From Pseudonocardia cypriaca (GTDB lineage Bacteria > Actinomycetota > Actinomycetes > Mycobacteriales > Pseudonocardiaceae), in NCBI RefSeq assembly GCF_006717045.1, contig NZ_VFPH01000001.1:2480001-2544000 (forward strand): 64,000 nucleotides of DNA, read 5' to 3'. Below are positions 17,839 through 27,060 of the stretch, in pieces. The stretch's first letter is position 1. Every line of letters begins with the position of its first letter. The position numbers and the translations under genes were made by a program. The notes beneath the pieces were generated by a model that searched no databases, was not told where the DNA came from, and saw only the letters and a program-made list of their open reading frames with translations.

Positions 17839-18937
17839 TATAGATCGGGAGCTCAGGTTCGAACGCGCCGGCCGCCTGCGCTGGTACGACCGGCAGGCGC
17901 CCCGGGTGCAGGAGCCGACCGATGCACTGGTGCGCCCGTTCCTCGCCGGCCGGTGCGACGGCGACACGCTGCCGATCCACCGCCCCGTCTCCCGAGCCCT
18001 GCAGGCCGGGCTGGCGCTCGGGCTGGTCGACCCCGTGGTCGGGCGGATCTGCGGCTCGGTCCCGTTCCGCGGCCCGTTCCCGATCGGGCACGAGTGCGTC
18101 GCGGAGGTCGTGGAACTCGGGGCCGAGGTCACGGGGCTGCGGATCGGGCAGCGCGTGATCGTCCCGTGGGCGGTGTCCTGCGGGAGCTGCCCGCGCTGCC
18201 TGCGCGGCTTGACCTCAGCCTGCGACCGCGCCGACGGCGCGCTCGCCGCGTTCGGGTTCGGCCCGTCCTGCGGGCCGTGGGGCGGCATGGTCGCCGACGC
18301 GGTGCGCGTCCCGCACGCCGCGCACATGCTCGTGCCGATCCCGCCCGGGGTTCCCGCGGAACGCGTCGCCGCGGCGAGCGACAACCTGGCGGACGCGTGG
18401 CGGGCCGTCGTCCCGGCGCTGTCCGACCGGCCCGATGGGAGCGTTCTGGTCATCGGGGGCGGTGCCCGCAGCATCGGGCTGTACGCGGCAGGCCTCGCCG
18501 TCGCAAACGGTGCGGGCGTCGTCGACTACGTCGACCGGAGCGCGACGCGCCGGAAGATCGCGGAGTCGCTCGGGGCACGGGTGCCAGCGCGTCCGGAGCC
18601 GCCGCACCGCGGTTACGACGTCGTGGTCGAGGCCGCCTCCACGGCCGCGGGGCTGCGCCTGGCCCTGCGCTCGGCGGCGCCCGGCGGCGTGTGCACGGCG
18701 GTGGGCTACTACTTCGCCAGCGGCACCCGGGTGCCGCTCATGCACATGTACGCCACCGACGTCACGCTGCACATGGGCGTCTCCCACGTCCGCGCGGTGC
18801 TGCCGGAACTGCTGGAGTTCGTGCGGCGCACGGGCTTCCCGGCGGAGCGGGTCACCACCGTCACGGCCGACTGGGACGACGCTTCCACCGCCTACGCCAC
18901 CCGCACGACCAAGCTCGTCCTCCGTCGCGATCCGGTC

Positions 18938-18949
<12 letters not shown>
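17828..18949 (+). CDS. Zinc-dependent alcohol dehydrogenase family protein (MDR)
   Basis: 373 residues. Medium-chain dehydrogenase/reductase layout: GHECVAEVVELG at the catalytic-zinc region, four structural-zinc cysteines in CGSCPRCLRGLTSAC, and a nucleotide-binding VLVIGGGARSIGLYAA. The substrate, an alcohol or polyol, cannot be read from the sequence. The ATG lies within the inverted repeat at 17805-17838. The last 12 bases overlap the convergent aldo/keto reductase. Confidence 0.85.
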
Positions 18950-19936
<987 letters not shown>

Positions 19937-19982
19937 GACGATCAGTCTGCACCCTGGCGTGTGGACCCGTTCAGAAGTACTG

Positions 19983-20008
19983 TGGATCCAATCTGCCCGA
20001 TCTAGGAT
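19983..20008 (+). promoter_or_regulatory. Rieske oxygenase promoter with VanR-like operator
   Basis: TGGATCCAAT at 19983-19992; the 12-mer ending there matches the VanR operator ATTGGATCCAAT at 10 of 12 positions. A -10 candidate TAGGAT (20003-20008) and a weak -35 (CTGTGG, 19980-19985) are 17 bases apart, placing the operator over the -35 and spacer, suited to repression. GGATCCAATC (19984-19993) recurs in front of the GntR gene. Confidence 0.6.
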
Positions 20009-20023
20009 GCATGAGGTCGCGCG

Positions 20024-21349
20024 ATGTTGAAGCAGGCGGACAACGAGCGCGTCACGCGGTCCGGGCCGGGCACCCCGCTCGGGCGGCTGATGCGCGCCTA
20101 CTGGCAACCGGCGGCGCTCGTGTCCGAGATGCCGGCCGATCGGCCCGTGAAGGCCGTGCGGCTGCTCGGCGAGGACCTGGTGCTGTTCCGCCGCGACGGC
20201 GGCTGGGGACTCGTGGGCCGGTACTGCGCGCACCGCGGCGTCGACCTGTCCTTCGGCCGGCTCGAGGGCGGCGGCCTGCGGTGCCTGTACCACGGCTGGC
20301 TCTACGGCCCGGACGGCCGCTGCCTGGAACAGCCCGCCGAGCCGGAGCACTCCACGTTCGCGTCGCGGGTGCGGATCCCGAGCTATCCCTGCGAGGAGCG
20401 CAACGGGATCGTCTTCGCCTACCTCGGCGAGGGGGATCCGCCCCCGTTCCCCGACTACGACTGCTTCACCGCGCCGGACGCCTACACTTTCGCGTTCAAG
20501 GGGCTCTGGGAGTGCAACTGGTTGCAGGGCGTCGAGGGCGGGATCGACCCGAGCCACGTGTCGTTCCTGCACCGCTTCGTCGGTGAGGACCCGCGTGAGG
20601 TGTACGGCCGGCAGTTCAGCGAGGTCGTCGAGGGCACCGACAAGAAGCTCTCGGAGCTGGTCGCCGAGAACCACCGCCCGGACATCGAGGTGGAGGAGGC
20701 CGCGCACGGGCTGCGGGTCTACGCCGTGCGCAGCCTCACCGACCGGCTCAAGCACGTCCGGGTCACGAACCTGGTCTTCCCCAACGCGTTCGTCGTGCCG
20801 TTCGGCAACGACCGGGTCTTCTGCCAGTGGCACGTGCCGATCGACGACGAGAACCACTACTGGTACATGATCTTCTACGACTTCGCCGACGAGACCGACA
20901 AGGAGACGCTGCTCGCCCAGCGCCTCTCCGAGGTGTCGCTGCCGGACTACCGGCCGCTGCGCAACCGCGGCAACGACTGGGGCTTCGACCCGGTCGAGCA
21001 GCGCGACCTGACCTACACCGGCATGGGCCTGGACATCAACGTCCACGACCAGTGGGCGGTGGAGAGCATGGGCCGGATCCAGGACCGCACGGTGGAGCGG
21101 CTCGGCGTCTCGGACCGGGCGATCACCGCGAACCGCCGCCTGCTCCTGCGCGCGATCGACGCGTTCGTGGCCGGGCGCCCGACACCGGGTCGTCCGATCG
21201 ACGTCGCGGCGGCGCGGGCGCTCACCGGGCCCGCCGCGGTCGACACGCTGGCTCCGGCGCACGGGTGGGAGGAGGCGTGGCGTGACCGAGAACTGGAACG
21301 GCGGCTCCGCTCGCCGTGGGCCCGATCGAGCCGGGTGGGCGGTGCGTAG
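20024..21349 (+). CDS. Aromatic ring-hydroxylating Rieske oxygenase, single-component alpha subunit (phthalate dioxygenase/VanA group)
   Basis: 441 residues. Rieske cluster ligands Cys68, His70, Cys87 and His90; mononuclear iron ligands His178 and His183 in DPSHVSFLHRF with bridging Asp175. The C-terminus carries ESMGRIQDRTVERLGVSD, usual in the group that works without a beta subunit. It needs a reductase; none is adjacent, but a PDR-type one is at 8532. Directly downstream, overlapping by 68 bases, is a glutamine-synthetase-like ligase, which suggests the substrate may be a gamma-glutamylated amine. Controlled by the operator at 19983. Confidence 0.9.
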   Translation: MLKQADNERVTRSGPGTPLGRLMRAYWQPAALVSEMPADRPVKAVRLLGEDLVLFRRDGGWGLVGRYCAHRGVDLSFGRLEGGGLRCLYHGWLYGPDGRCLEQPAEPEHSTFASRVRIPSYPCEERNGIVFAYLGEGDPPPFPDYDCFTAPDAYTFAFKGLWECNWLQGVEGGIDPSHVSFLHRFVGEDPREVYGRQFSEVVEGTDKKLSELVAENHRPDIEVEEAAHGLRVYAVRSLTDRLKHVRVTNLVFPNAFVVPFGNDRVFCQWHVPIDDENHYWYMIFYDFADETDKETLLAQRLSEVSLPDYRPLRNRGNDWGFDPVEQRDLTYTGMGLDINVHDQWAVESMGRIQDRTVERLGVSDRAITANRRLLLRAIDAFVAGRPTPGRPIDVAAARALTGPAAVDTLAPAHGWEEAWRDRELERRLRSPWARSSRVGGA

Positions 21350-22811
21350 CGTGGACGAGCGCCCGGTCTCCGAGGCGGGCGGCGGGAGCGCCGTGCGTCC
21401 GATGCTCGCCGCCGACCGGGAGGGCTTCGTGGCCCGCCACGAGCTGTGGGACGACGCGAAGCACGCGGCGGCCGCGCAGCTGCGCCGGGTGGTCGACGAG
21501 CTGGGCGTCGAGCGGGTGCGCATCGGGTTCGCCGACCAGCACGGCGTGGTGCACGGCAAGACCGTCACCCGCGAGGCGCTTCCGGCCGCGCTCCGCTCCG
21601 GAATCACGGCGCCGTCGTCGTTGCTGCTCAAGGACACCTCGGGCCGGACCGTCGTGCCCGTCTTCACGGCCGACACCGGCCTCGGGGTCGCGGGCTTCGC
21701 GGGGGTGGGCGACGTCGTCCTGGTGCCGGACCCGACGACCTTCCGGGTGCTGCCGTGGTCGCGCGACACCGGTTGGCTGCTGTCGGACGTGCACTTCCCC
21801 GACGGGCGGCCGGTGCCCTTCTGCACCCGCAGCCTGCTGCGAGGTGAGCTGGCGCGGCTCGCGGGCACCGGGCTGGAGCTGACCGTCGGCGTGGAGCTGG
21901 AGTTCCACGTCTTCGGCGAGCCCGGCCCCGACGGTGTCCCGGTCCCGCTCAGCGGGGGAGGGCAGCTCCTGCACGAGGAGGGCCTCGACCGCCACGACGA
22001 GCTCGTCCGCACGCTGCACCGCGGTCTCACCGACCTCGACCTGCCCGTCCGCTCCCTCGAGCTGGAGTTCGGGCCGAGCCAGTTCGAGATCACCATGACG
22101 GCCCGCGACGCCCACCTCGCCGCCGACGACGTGCTGCTCGCCCGCGCCGCGATCCGCCAGCTGTGCCGGCGCGCCGGGCTGAGGGCCACGTTCATGTCCC
22201 GGCCGGCGGGCAGCACATCGGCCAGCACCGGGTGGCACCTGCACCAGTCGCTGCGGGACGGCACCGGGCGGGCCGTCATGGAGGCGCCGGGGCAGCTCCT
22301 CTCCTCGACCGGCCGGCACTGGCTCGGCGGCCTCCTCGGGCACGCCGCCGCGGGAGCGGTCTTCTCCACGCCGACGGTCAACGGCTACAAGCGGTACCTG
22401 CCCCAGTCCCTCGCGCCGGACCGGGTCGGGTGGGGCATCGACAACCGGGCCGCCATGATCCGGGTCCTCCCCGCCAGGGCCGAGGGGGGCGCGCGGCTGG
22501 AGAACCGGGCCGGCGAGCCCGCCGCGAACCCCTACCTCTACATCGCGGCGCAGGTGGTGGCCGGGCGGGACGGCGTCGCTGGCGCCGTCGATCCGGGAGA
22601 GCCCCTCGACGCGCCCTACAGCGCCCCGGTGGCGGCGCTGCCCCGCTCGCTCGGCGAGGCCCTCGACGCGCTGGCCGCCGACCCGGTGTTCGAACGGGCC
22701 TGGGGGCGCGAGGTCGTCGCCTGGTTCACCGCCATCAAGCGGGCCGAGTTCGACCGCTACCTCGCCCACGTCTCGGACTGGGAGCAGCGGGAGTACTTCG
22801 GGCTGCTGTGA
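21282..22811 (+). CDS. Glutamine synthetase-like gamma-glutamyl ligase
   Basis: 509 residues. N-terminal beta-grasp with FADQHGVVHGKTV; catalytic core with GVELEFHVFG, LELEFGPSQFEIT, TGWHLHQSL and LENRAGEPAANPYLYIAA, giving the metal-binding glutamates and ATP loop of the GS fold. Divergent members ligate glutamate to amines (IpuC with isopropylamine, TdnQ/AtdA1 with aniline) rather than ammonia. GTG at 21282 has GGGAGGAGG six bases upstream but overlaps the Rieske gene by 68 bases; GTG at 21342 or 21351 is an alternative. Pairing with a Rieske oxygenase recalls aniline dioxygenase systems. Amine substrate unknown. Confidence 0.85.
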   Translation: MTENWNGGSARRGPDRAGWAVRSVDERPVSEAGGGSAVRPMLAADREGFVARHELWDDAKHAAAAQLRRVVDELGVERVRIGFADQHGVVHGKTVTREALPAALRSGITAPSSLLLKDTSGRTVVPVFTADTGLGVAGFAGVGDVVLVPDPTTFRVLPWSRDTGWLLSDVHFPDGRPVPFCTRSLLRGELARLAGTGLELTVGVELEFHVFGEPGPDGVPVPLSGGGQLLHEEGLDRHDELVRTLHRGLTDLDLPVRSLELEFGPSQFEITMTARDAHLAADDVLLARAAIRQLCRRAGLRATFMSRPAGSTSASTGWHLHQSLRDGTGRAVMEAPGQLLSSTGRHWLGGLLGHAAAGAVFSTPTVNGYKRYLPQSLAPDRVGWGIDNRAAMIRVLPARAEGGARLENRAGEPAANPYLYIAAQVVAGRDGVAGAVDPGEPLDAPYSAPVAALPRSLGEALDALAADPVFERAWGREVVAWFTAIKRAEFDRYLAHVSDWEQREYFGLL

Positions 22812-22824
22812 GGTCGCCGCGAGC

Positions 22825-23532
22825 TCAGCCGCGGAACACCGTGTGGGAGCGTCGCTCGTACCAGCGGGCGAGCGCATCACCGGCCGCGACCACGTGCTCG
22901 CGCATCAGTTGGCGGGCGAGCTCGGCGTCGTTCGCCGCGAGCGCCTCGACGATCCGTTCGTGCTGGTCGACGTTGTTGGCGCGCAGCCGGGGATTGTCCT
23001 GGAGCACCAGCGCGGAGACGTTGCGCGGGAACGCGTCGTTGATGTCGCGGATGGTGCGGGCCAGCCGCTCGTTCCCCGCGACCTCGTGGATGAGCGCGTG
23101 GAACCGGTCGTTCGCCACGGTCGTGGGCGACCCGGTGGTCGGGGAGGTCGGCGCGTCGTTCCCGGGCGGATCCTCGCGCAGCACGTCGATGGTGCGGCGC
23201 AGCTCGTCGAGCTGCTCCGACGCGATCTCGCCGACGGCGCGCACGCAGGCCAGCCCTTCCAGCTCGGCCCGCACCTCGTAGGCCTCGCGGACCTCCCACG
23301 GCGCCGGCACCCGCACCACCGCACCCCTCCGGGGCAGTACCTCGATCAGCCCGCCCGCCTGGAGCTGGCGCAGCGCCTCCCGGACCGGGGTGCGGCTGAC
23401 GCCGAGCGCGGCGGCCAGGTCGGCCTGGCGCAGCTGGGCGCCGATCGGGATCTCCCCGGACATGATCCGCGCACGGATGGCGGCAGCGGTCTCGTCGACG
23501 AGAGCGTTCGGTTCCCGGGCCTCGGAGTCCAC
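22825..23532 (-). CDS. GntR/FCD-family regulator, VanR-like
   Basis: 235 residues: winged HTH (ALGVSRTPVREALRQLQAGGLIEVLPRRGAVV) over about 30-75, then an all-alpha FCD ligand domain whose metal-binding positions are suggested by NDRFHALIHEVAGN and REHVVAAGD. GTG at 23532 is preceded by AAAGGG; the longer frame from 23592 would run through the operator. It is convergent with the ligase gene. Its promoter carries the same GGATCCAATC as the Rieske promoter, so it probably represses both itself and the oxygenase until substrate arrives. Confidence 0.88.
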   Translation of the reverse strand: MDSEAREPNALVDETAAAIRARIMSGEIPIGAQLRQADLAAALGVSRTPVREALRQLQAGGLIEVLPRRGAVVRVPAPWEVREAYEVRAELEGLACVRAVGEIASEQLDELRRTIDVLREDPPGNDAPTSPTTGSPTTVANDRFHALIHEVAGNERLARTIRDINDAFPRNVSALVLQDNPRLRANNVDQHERIVEALAANDAELARQLMREHVVAAGDALARWYERRSHTVFRG

Positions 23533-23545
23533 GGTCAGCCCTTTC

Positions 23546-23578
23546 TTGGATACGCGCCCAACACTCCAGGATCCAATC
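23546..23578 (-). promoter_or_regulatory. VanR-like operator in the GntR gene's own promoter
   Basis: GGATCCAATC at 23569-23578 is identical to 19984-19993. An inverted half-site TTGGAT (23546-23551) pairs with ATCCAA (23571-23576) across 19 bases. On the minus strand, ATTGGATCC followed by TGG matches the VanR operator at 9 of 12. Confidence 0.55.
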
Positions 23579-23679
23579 ACGCCGAGAGGCATCCGTCGGC
23601 CGTCGAGGCGGGCCTCGCCGTGCTCTGCGTACTACCGTGGGGAAGTGCAACGGCACGCCCGTCCGGGAGGGGAACGGAC

Positions 23680-24807
23680 ATGCAGGAGCCGCGCACGCCG
23701 GCGGTGGACGTCACCGCCAGCACGGAACCCGACCCCGCCGTCCTGCGGGAGTGGGACGCACTGGTCGACCACACCCCCGGTAGCGACGTCGCCCAGCTGT
23801 CCTCGTGGGCGAGCATCCGCCAGGAGTCGGGCTTCGACCCGCTGTACGTGTTCGCGCACGAGGAGGACCGGCTCGTGGGCGGGGCGCTGGTGCTCGAGCG
23901 CCCGCTGCCGATGATCGGCCGGGTCGGCTACGTGTCGAACGGTCCCGTCGTGTCGCCCGCCGCGCCGCGTGAACCCGTCGTGGACCGGCTCAGCGCGGCG
24001 ATGGAGCGGCTGGCTCGCGGACGGTTGCGCGCGCTGTTCGTGCAACCACCCGCCGACGCGCGGGATGTCAGCGTGGCGCTGCGCAGGCGGGGGTTCCGGC
24101 GGAGCGAGTCCGGGATCGCGCCCGCGGCATCGATCCGCGTGGACCTGCGCCGTGACATCGAGGATCTCCGCAAGGGCCTGACCAAGGCCAACCGGCGGCG
24201 TACCCGGCACTGGGCGGAGCGCGGCGTCCGGGTGCGGAAGGGATCAGGGGACGACATCCCCGTCGTCGCCGACCTCGTCGGCCGCAGCGCGGAACACCAG
24301 CAGTTCGAGCCCCTGTCGGCCGGCTACATCGAGAACCTGCACCGGGAGCTGGACGCCGAGCAGCACGCCGCCGTGTTCGTCGCCGAGATCGACGGCTCGC
24401 CGGCCGCGGCGCTCCTGTGCACGCAATGTGGCGGGGTGGTCAAGCAGCGCCTGTCGGGGATGGAGCGGTCGGAACGGGCCCGCCGGGACGGCGTCAGCGC
24501 CGCAACGGTGTGGCGTGCGATGGAGTGGGCGAAGGCGAACGGCTACCACACCTACGACTTCGGCGGGATCAGCGTGCGGGCGGCCGATGCACTCCTCGGC
24601 GGTGAACCCGAGTCGTCGGCTCCCCTGAAAGGGACCGAGCGGTTCAAGACGTCGTTCGGTGGCGAGGTGTTCCGGTACCCCGAGCCGGTCGAGCTCCTCT
24701 CGTCCCCGACGCTCAGGCTCGCCTACGACATCTCGCGGCGAACACGGGCGGGCGGCCGACTTGTTCAGATCGCCAAGCGGATGCTTCGCGGTGGGCGCAG
24801 GAGCTGA
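23680..24807 (+). CDS. FemX/FemAB-like aminoacyl- or acyltransferase (GNAT fold)
   Basis: 375 residues from ATG after a GGGAGGGG site. Two tandem acetyltransferase-like halves are suggested: an N-terminal half with VGYVSNGPVV, and a C-terminal half with FKTSFGGEVFRYPEPVEL and AMEWAKANGYHTYDFGGI, typical of FemABX relatives. FemX-type proteins transfer an amino acid from aminoacyl-tRNA to a peptidoglycan precursor; actinobacterial relatives may act on other acceptors. Many basic residues around 160-190 (KANRRRTRHW) could contact tRNA or lipid. Faces the MshC-like gene across the repeat element. Confidence 0.75.
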   Translation: MQEPRTPAVDVTASTEPDPAVLREWDALVDHTPGSDVAQLSSWASIRQESGFDPLYVFAHEEDRLVGGALVLERPLPMIGRVGYVSNGPVVSPAAPREPVVDRLSAAMERLARGRLRALFVQPPADARDVSVALRRRGFRRSESGIAPAASIRVDLRRDIEDLRKGLTKANRRRTRHWAERGVRVRKGSGDDIPVVADLVGRSAEHQQFEPLSAGYIENLHRELDAEQHAAVFVAEIDGSPAAALLCTQCGGVVKQRLSGMERSERARRDGVSAATVWRAMEWAKANGYHTYDFGGISVRAADALLGGEPESSAPLKGTERFKTSFGGEVFRYPEPVELLSSPTLRLAYDISRRTRAGGRLVQIAKRMLRGGRRS

Positions 24808-24817
24808 GCTCGGATCC

Positions 24818-24982
24818 AGTGCCCCGCCCCGCAAGGTTCACCACGTAACTCCGCGGCCCAGCCGCCCGCCGGCCGCGTTGCCGCACGAGCCGAGTACGCC
24901 CGGTACGAGGCTCGTGCGGCGCCAGCTCACGCGAACGCCTGGATCCACCGATTCACGCGCCAACCTTCCGGGGCGGGGCACT
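24818..24982. repeat. 165-bp element with 21-bp terminal inverted repeats and a nested hairpin
   Basis: Terminal arms at 24818-24838 (starts AGTGCCCCGCCCCGC) and 24962-24982 (ends GGGGCGGGGCACT) pair at 20 of 21 positions. Inside, GCCGCACGAGCC (24880-24891) pairs perfectly with GGCTCGTGCGGC (24909-24920). The rest of the gap between the convergent FemX-like and MshC-like genes holds no ORF. It could be a MITE-like element or a bidirectional terminator; there is no T-tract. Confidence 0.7.
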
Positions 24983-26150
24983 AGTCGAGCGCGAGCGTGC
25001 GGATCAGCCGGCGGGCAGCGTCGCCGCCCGCGTCGATCGCGACCCGTACGGCGGTGGACACGTCGAGGTCGTCGAGGAGCGCGGCACGGACGCGCAACGC
25101 CGGCGCCTCGGTCCCGCCGCGGGTGCCTGCTGCGAGGTACAGCTCCTCGAGCAGTCGTGTCGCGTCCCGGAGCGCGCTCGGGTGGTACTCCCACGCCCGG
25201 TCCCAGCGCCTGTCCAGCAACATCAGGCGTACCGCTGCCCCCGGAGCACCGTTCAGGAGGTCGCTCACCAGCACGAGGTTGCCGGTTGACTTGGCCATCT
25301 TCGCTCCGTCGAGCCGGACGGTCCCCACGCGGAACTGTCGTCGGGCGAACGGTGTGGCGCCTGTTGCGGCCTGGGCCATCGCCACCTGGTACGCGTGGTG
25401 CGGGAACCCCAGGTCGGCGCCGCCGGCGAGCACATCCACCACGCCCCCGAGCGTGGCGAGCGCCATGGCCGCGCACTCGGCGTGCCAGCCGGGACGCCCC
25501 GGCCCCCACGGGCTGGGCCAGGCCGGATCGCCCGGGCCGGAGGGCTGCCAGACGGGCACGTCGAACGGGTCGTCCCGCACCGGGTCGTCCGGGCGGTCGC
25601 CGTACTCCGACGACAGTGCCCACGCCTCCTCCGCGGTCAGGCCACACGCACTCGGCAGGTGGGCCCCGTGGAAGAACACGTGCCCGTCGCGCTCGTACGC
25701 GGCCCCCGTGGCCAGCAGCGCCGAGGCCAGCCGGAGGACGTGCTCGACGTGGTGGCGGGCGTGCGGCGCGTGCGTCGGTGGCCGGACGTGGAGCGCGGCC
25801 ATGTCCTGGTCGAAGTAGTACTCCTGGACGAGGCCGAACTCCTCGTACGGGCGACCTCGTTCGGCGGCCGCGCGAGTCAGGACGTCGTCCACGTCGGTGA
25901 CGTTGCGCGTGAGGACGGTGTCGACCCCGGTCATCCGGATCACCCGCCTGATCACGTCGGTCCACACGAACACCGAGGCATGACCGAGGTGCGTCACGTC
26001 GTACGGGGTGATCCCGCAGACGTAGACACGGGCGGGGATCGTGAGCGGCAGCGGCTCGCCGGCCAGTCTCAGCGTCTCGGACGAGCCCGTCCCGGTGCGC
26101 GGTTCCTGAACGTGCGGATCCTGGGCGGCACCGCTCGTCGGTCCGATCAC
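24981..26150 (-). CDS. MshC-family protein (mycothiol ligase / cysteinyl-tRNA synthetase-like paralogue)
   Basis: 389 residues from GTG at 26150 (start uncertain; an in-frame ATG lies at 26264). Nucleotide-binding YVCGITPYDVTHLGHA, NVTDVDDVL, the MshC-like PSPWGPGRPGWHAECAAMA, GGADLGFPHHAYQ and KMAKSTGN. Zinc ligands expected from MshC (Cys in VCGITP, Cys in WHAEC, His in FPHH) are present. KMSKS is altered to KMAKS. MshC joins cysteine to glucosaminyl-inositol in mycothiol synthesis. Divergence and lack of mycothiol neighbours suggest a second, specialised ligase beside a housekeeping mshC elsewhere; that is inference. Its stop codon sits in the right arm of the repeat. Confidence 0.75.
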   Translation of the reverse strand: MIGPTSGAAQDPHVQEPRTGTGSSETLRLAGEPLPLTIPARVYVCGITPYDVTHLGHASVFVWTDVIRRVIRMTGVDTVLTRNVTDVDDVLTRAAAERGRPYEEFGLVQEYYFDQDMAALHVRPPTHAPHARHHVEHVLRLASALLATGAAYERDGHVFFHGAHLPSACGLTAEEAWALSSEYGDRPDDPVRDDPFDVPVWQPSGPGDPAWPSPWGPGRPGWHAECAAMALATLGGVVDVLAGGADLGFPHHAYQVAMAQAATGATPFARRQFRVGTVRLDGAKMAKSTGNLVLVSDLLNGAPGAAVRLMLLDRRWDRAWEYHPSALRDATRLLEELYLAAGTRGGTEAPALRVRAALLDDLDVSTAVRVAIDAGGDAARRLIRTLALD

Positions 26151-26293
26151 CGACCCATCGTGACACGGACGCCGGCTCGACGGGGTCCGCCGGCGTCGAG
26201 CGCAGCCCACGGGTCCCTTGAACACGAGCGCCGGTGACCGTAGGCTGCCAACATTCAATGGCAAATGAATTTTCCACTGATCGGAGGATGGCG

Positions 26294-26821
26294 ATGTCGA
26301 TCGACGACGAGGCGGCCCGGCGGCGGGCGGCGATCGGATCGGCGCTGTTCATGGCCGCGGGCCCCGGGATGGTGACGGGCTTCGTGCCGTGGCTGCTCAC
26401 GCGCTGGAGGCCGCGGCGCCCCGTGCCGGGTGGTGTGGCCGCACGGGCTGCCGGCGCAGTGCTGGTCGGGGTGGGCGCATCGGTGATCACGCACTCCTTC
26501 GCCCGGTTCGCGAAGGAAGGGCTGGGCACTCCGGTGCCGGCGGCGCCGCCGACCGAGCTCGTCGTCGGTGGGCTGTACCGGCACGTCCGCAACCCGATGT
26601 ACCTGGCGCTCGACTGCCTGATCGTCGGGCAGGCCCTCCTGCTCGGCCGGGCCCGCCTCGTCGCGTACGCGACCGCCGTTCAGGCCGCGGCGGCCACCTT
26701 CGTCAAGGTCTACGAGGAGCCGACGCTCGCGAGGACCTTCGGTGACCAGTACGAGCGCTACCGGCGCAACGTCCCCGGGTGGTGGCCGCGACTGCGGCCG
26801 TGGGAAGGCCTCGGCCGATAG
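26294..26821 (+). CDS. Isoprenylcysteine carboxyl methyltransferase-like membrane methyltransferase
   Basis: 175 residues, with about four helices. The C-terminal signature GLYRHVRNPMYLA followed by EEPTLARTFGDQYERYRRNVPGW is that of the ICMT/PEMT/NnrU group, which methylate lipids or prenylated or hydrophobic acceptors with S-adenosylmethionine. ATG at 26294 was chosen for the CGGAGG site at 26282-26287; the ATG at 26288 abuts that site. Diverges from the MshC-like gene. Substrate unknown. Confidence 0.8.
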   Translation: MSIDDEAARRRAAIGSALFMAAGPGMVTGFVPWLLTRWRPRRPVPGGVAARAAGAVLVGVGASVITHSFARFAKEGLGTPVPAAPPTELVVGGLYRHVRNPMYLALDCLIVGQALLLGRARLVAYATAVQAAAATFVKVYEEPTLARTFGDQYERYRRNVPGWWPRLRPWEGLGR

Positions 26822-26899
26822 TTTTTACCGATGAGTGTTGGCCAACCGATGATGTTCACCTGGAGGAGGGCCTGTTGAACTGAGGCGGCGGCCCGCCTC

Positions 26900-26941
26900 T
26901 TGACAAGCATTCTCGATTGCGATGAGGTATGCCTAACTTCA
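26900..26941 (+). promoter_or_regulatory. Iron box (IdeR/DtxR/DmdR type) and promoter of the siderophore-transport operon
   Basis: TGAGGTATGCCTAACTTCA (26923-26941) matches the DtxR/IdeR 19-mer consensus at 14 of 19 positions. TTGACA (26900-26905) is a consensus -35, and the box covers the expected -10, so iron-loaded IdeR would block transcription. The remainder of the 235-base gap (26822-27056) holds a GTTGGCCAAC palindrome (26837-26846) and a short leader ORF. Confidence 0.7.
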
Positions 26942-26973
26942 AGCGTACTGCGTACCCATCGATCGAGGTGTCC

Positions 26974-27060
26974 ATGTCCGGTCCGTCCCGTCGGGCGCCG
27001 CTGCGCCCGCCAGGCCTCGAGGGCGTCGCCCATCTCGAACCCACGAGGAGGGTGGCGTGA
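26974..27060 (+). CDS. Possible 28-codon leader ORF ahead of the ABC half-transporter
   Basis: ATG at 26974, with CGAGG a few bases upstream, encodes a basic 28-residue peptide rich in Pro and Arg (MSGPSRRAPLRPPG...). Its TGA overlaps the GTG of the transporter (GTGA at 27057-27060), which would couple their translation. The transporter has its own GAGGAGGG site, so the leader may be chance. No similarity recognised. Confidence 0.3.
   Translation: MSGPSRRAPLRPPGLEGVAHLEPTRRVA

Noticed and set aside
19937..22381. 815-codon upstream extension of the aldo/keto reductase frame
   Set aside because: The true protein starts at 19936 by family alignment; the extension is antisense to the Rieske and ligase genes.
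24940..24947. TGGATCCA as a third VanR-like site
   Set aside because: It lies inside the inverted-repeat element between convergent genes, not in a promoter, and lacks the flanking AAT of the other two sites.
26837..26846. GTTGGCCAAC palindrome as an operator
   Set aside because: Ten bases only, upstream of the -35 and with no matching copy near another promoter; too weak to call.
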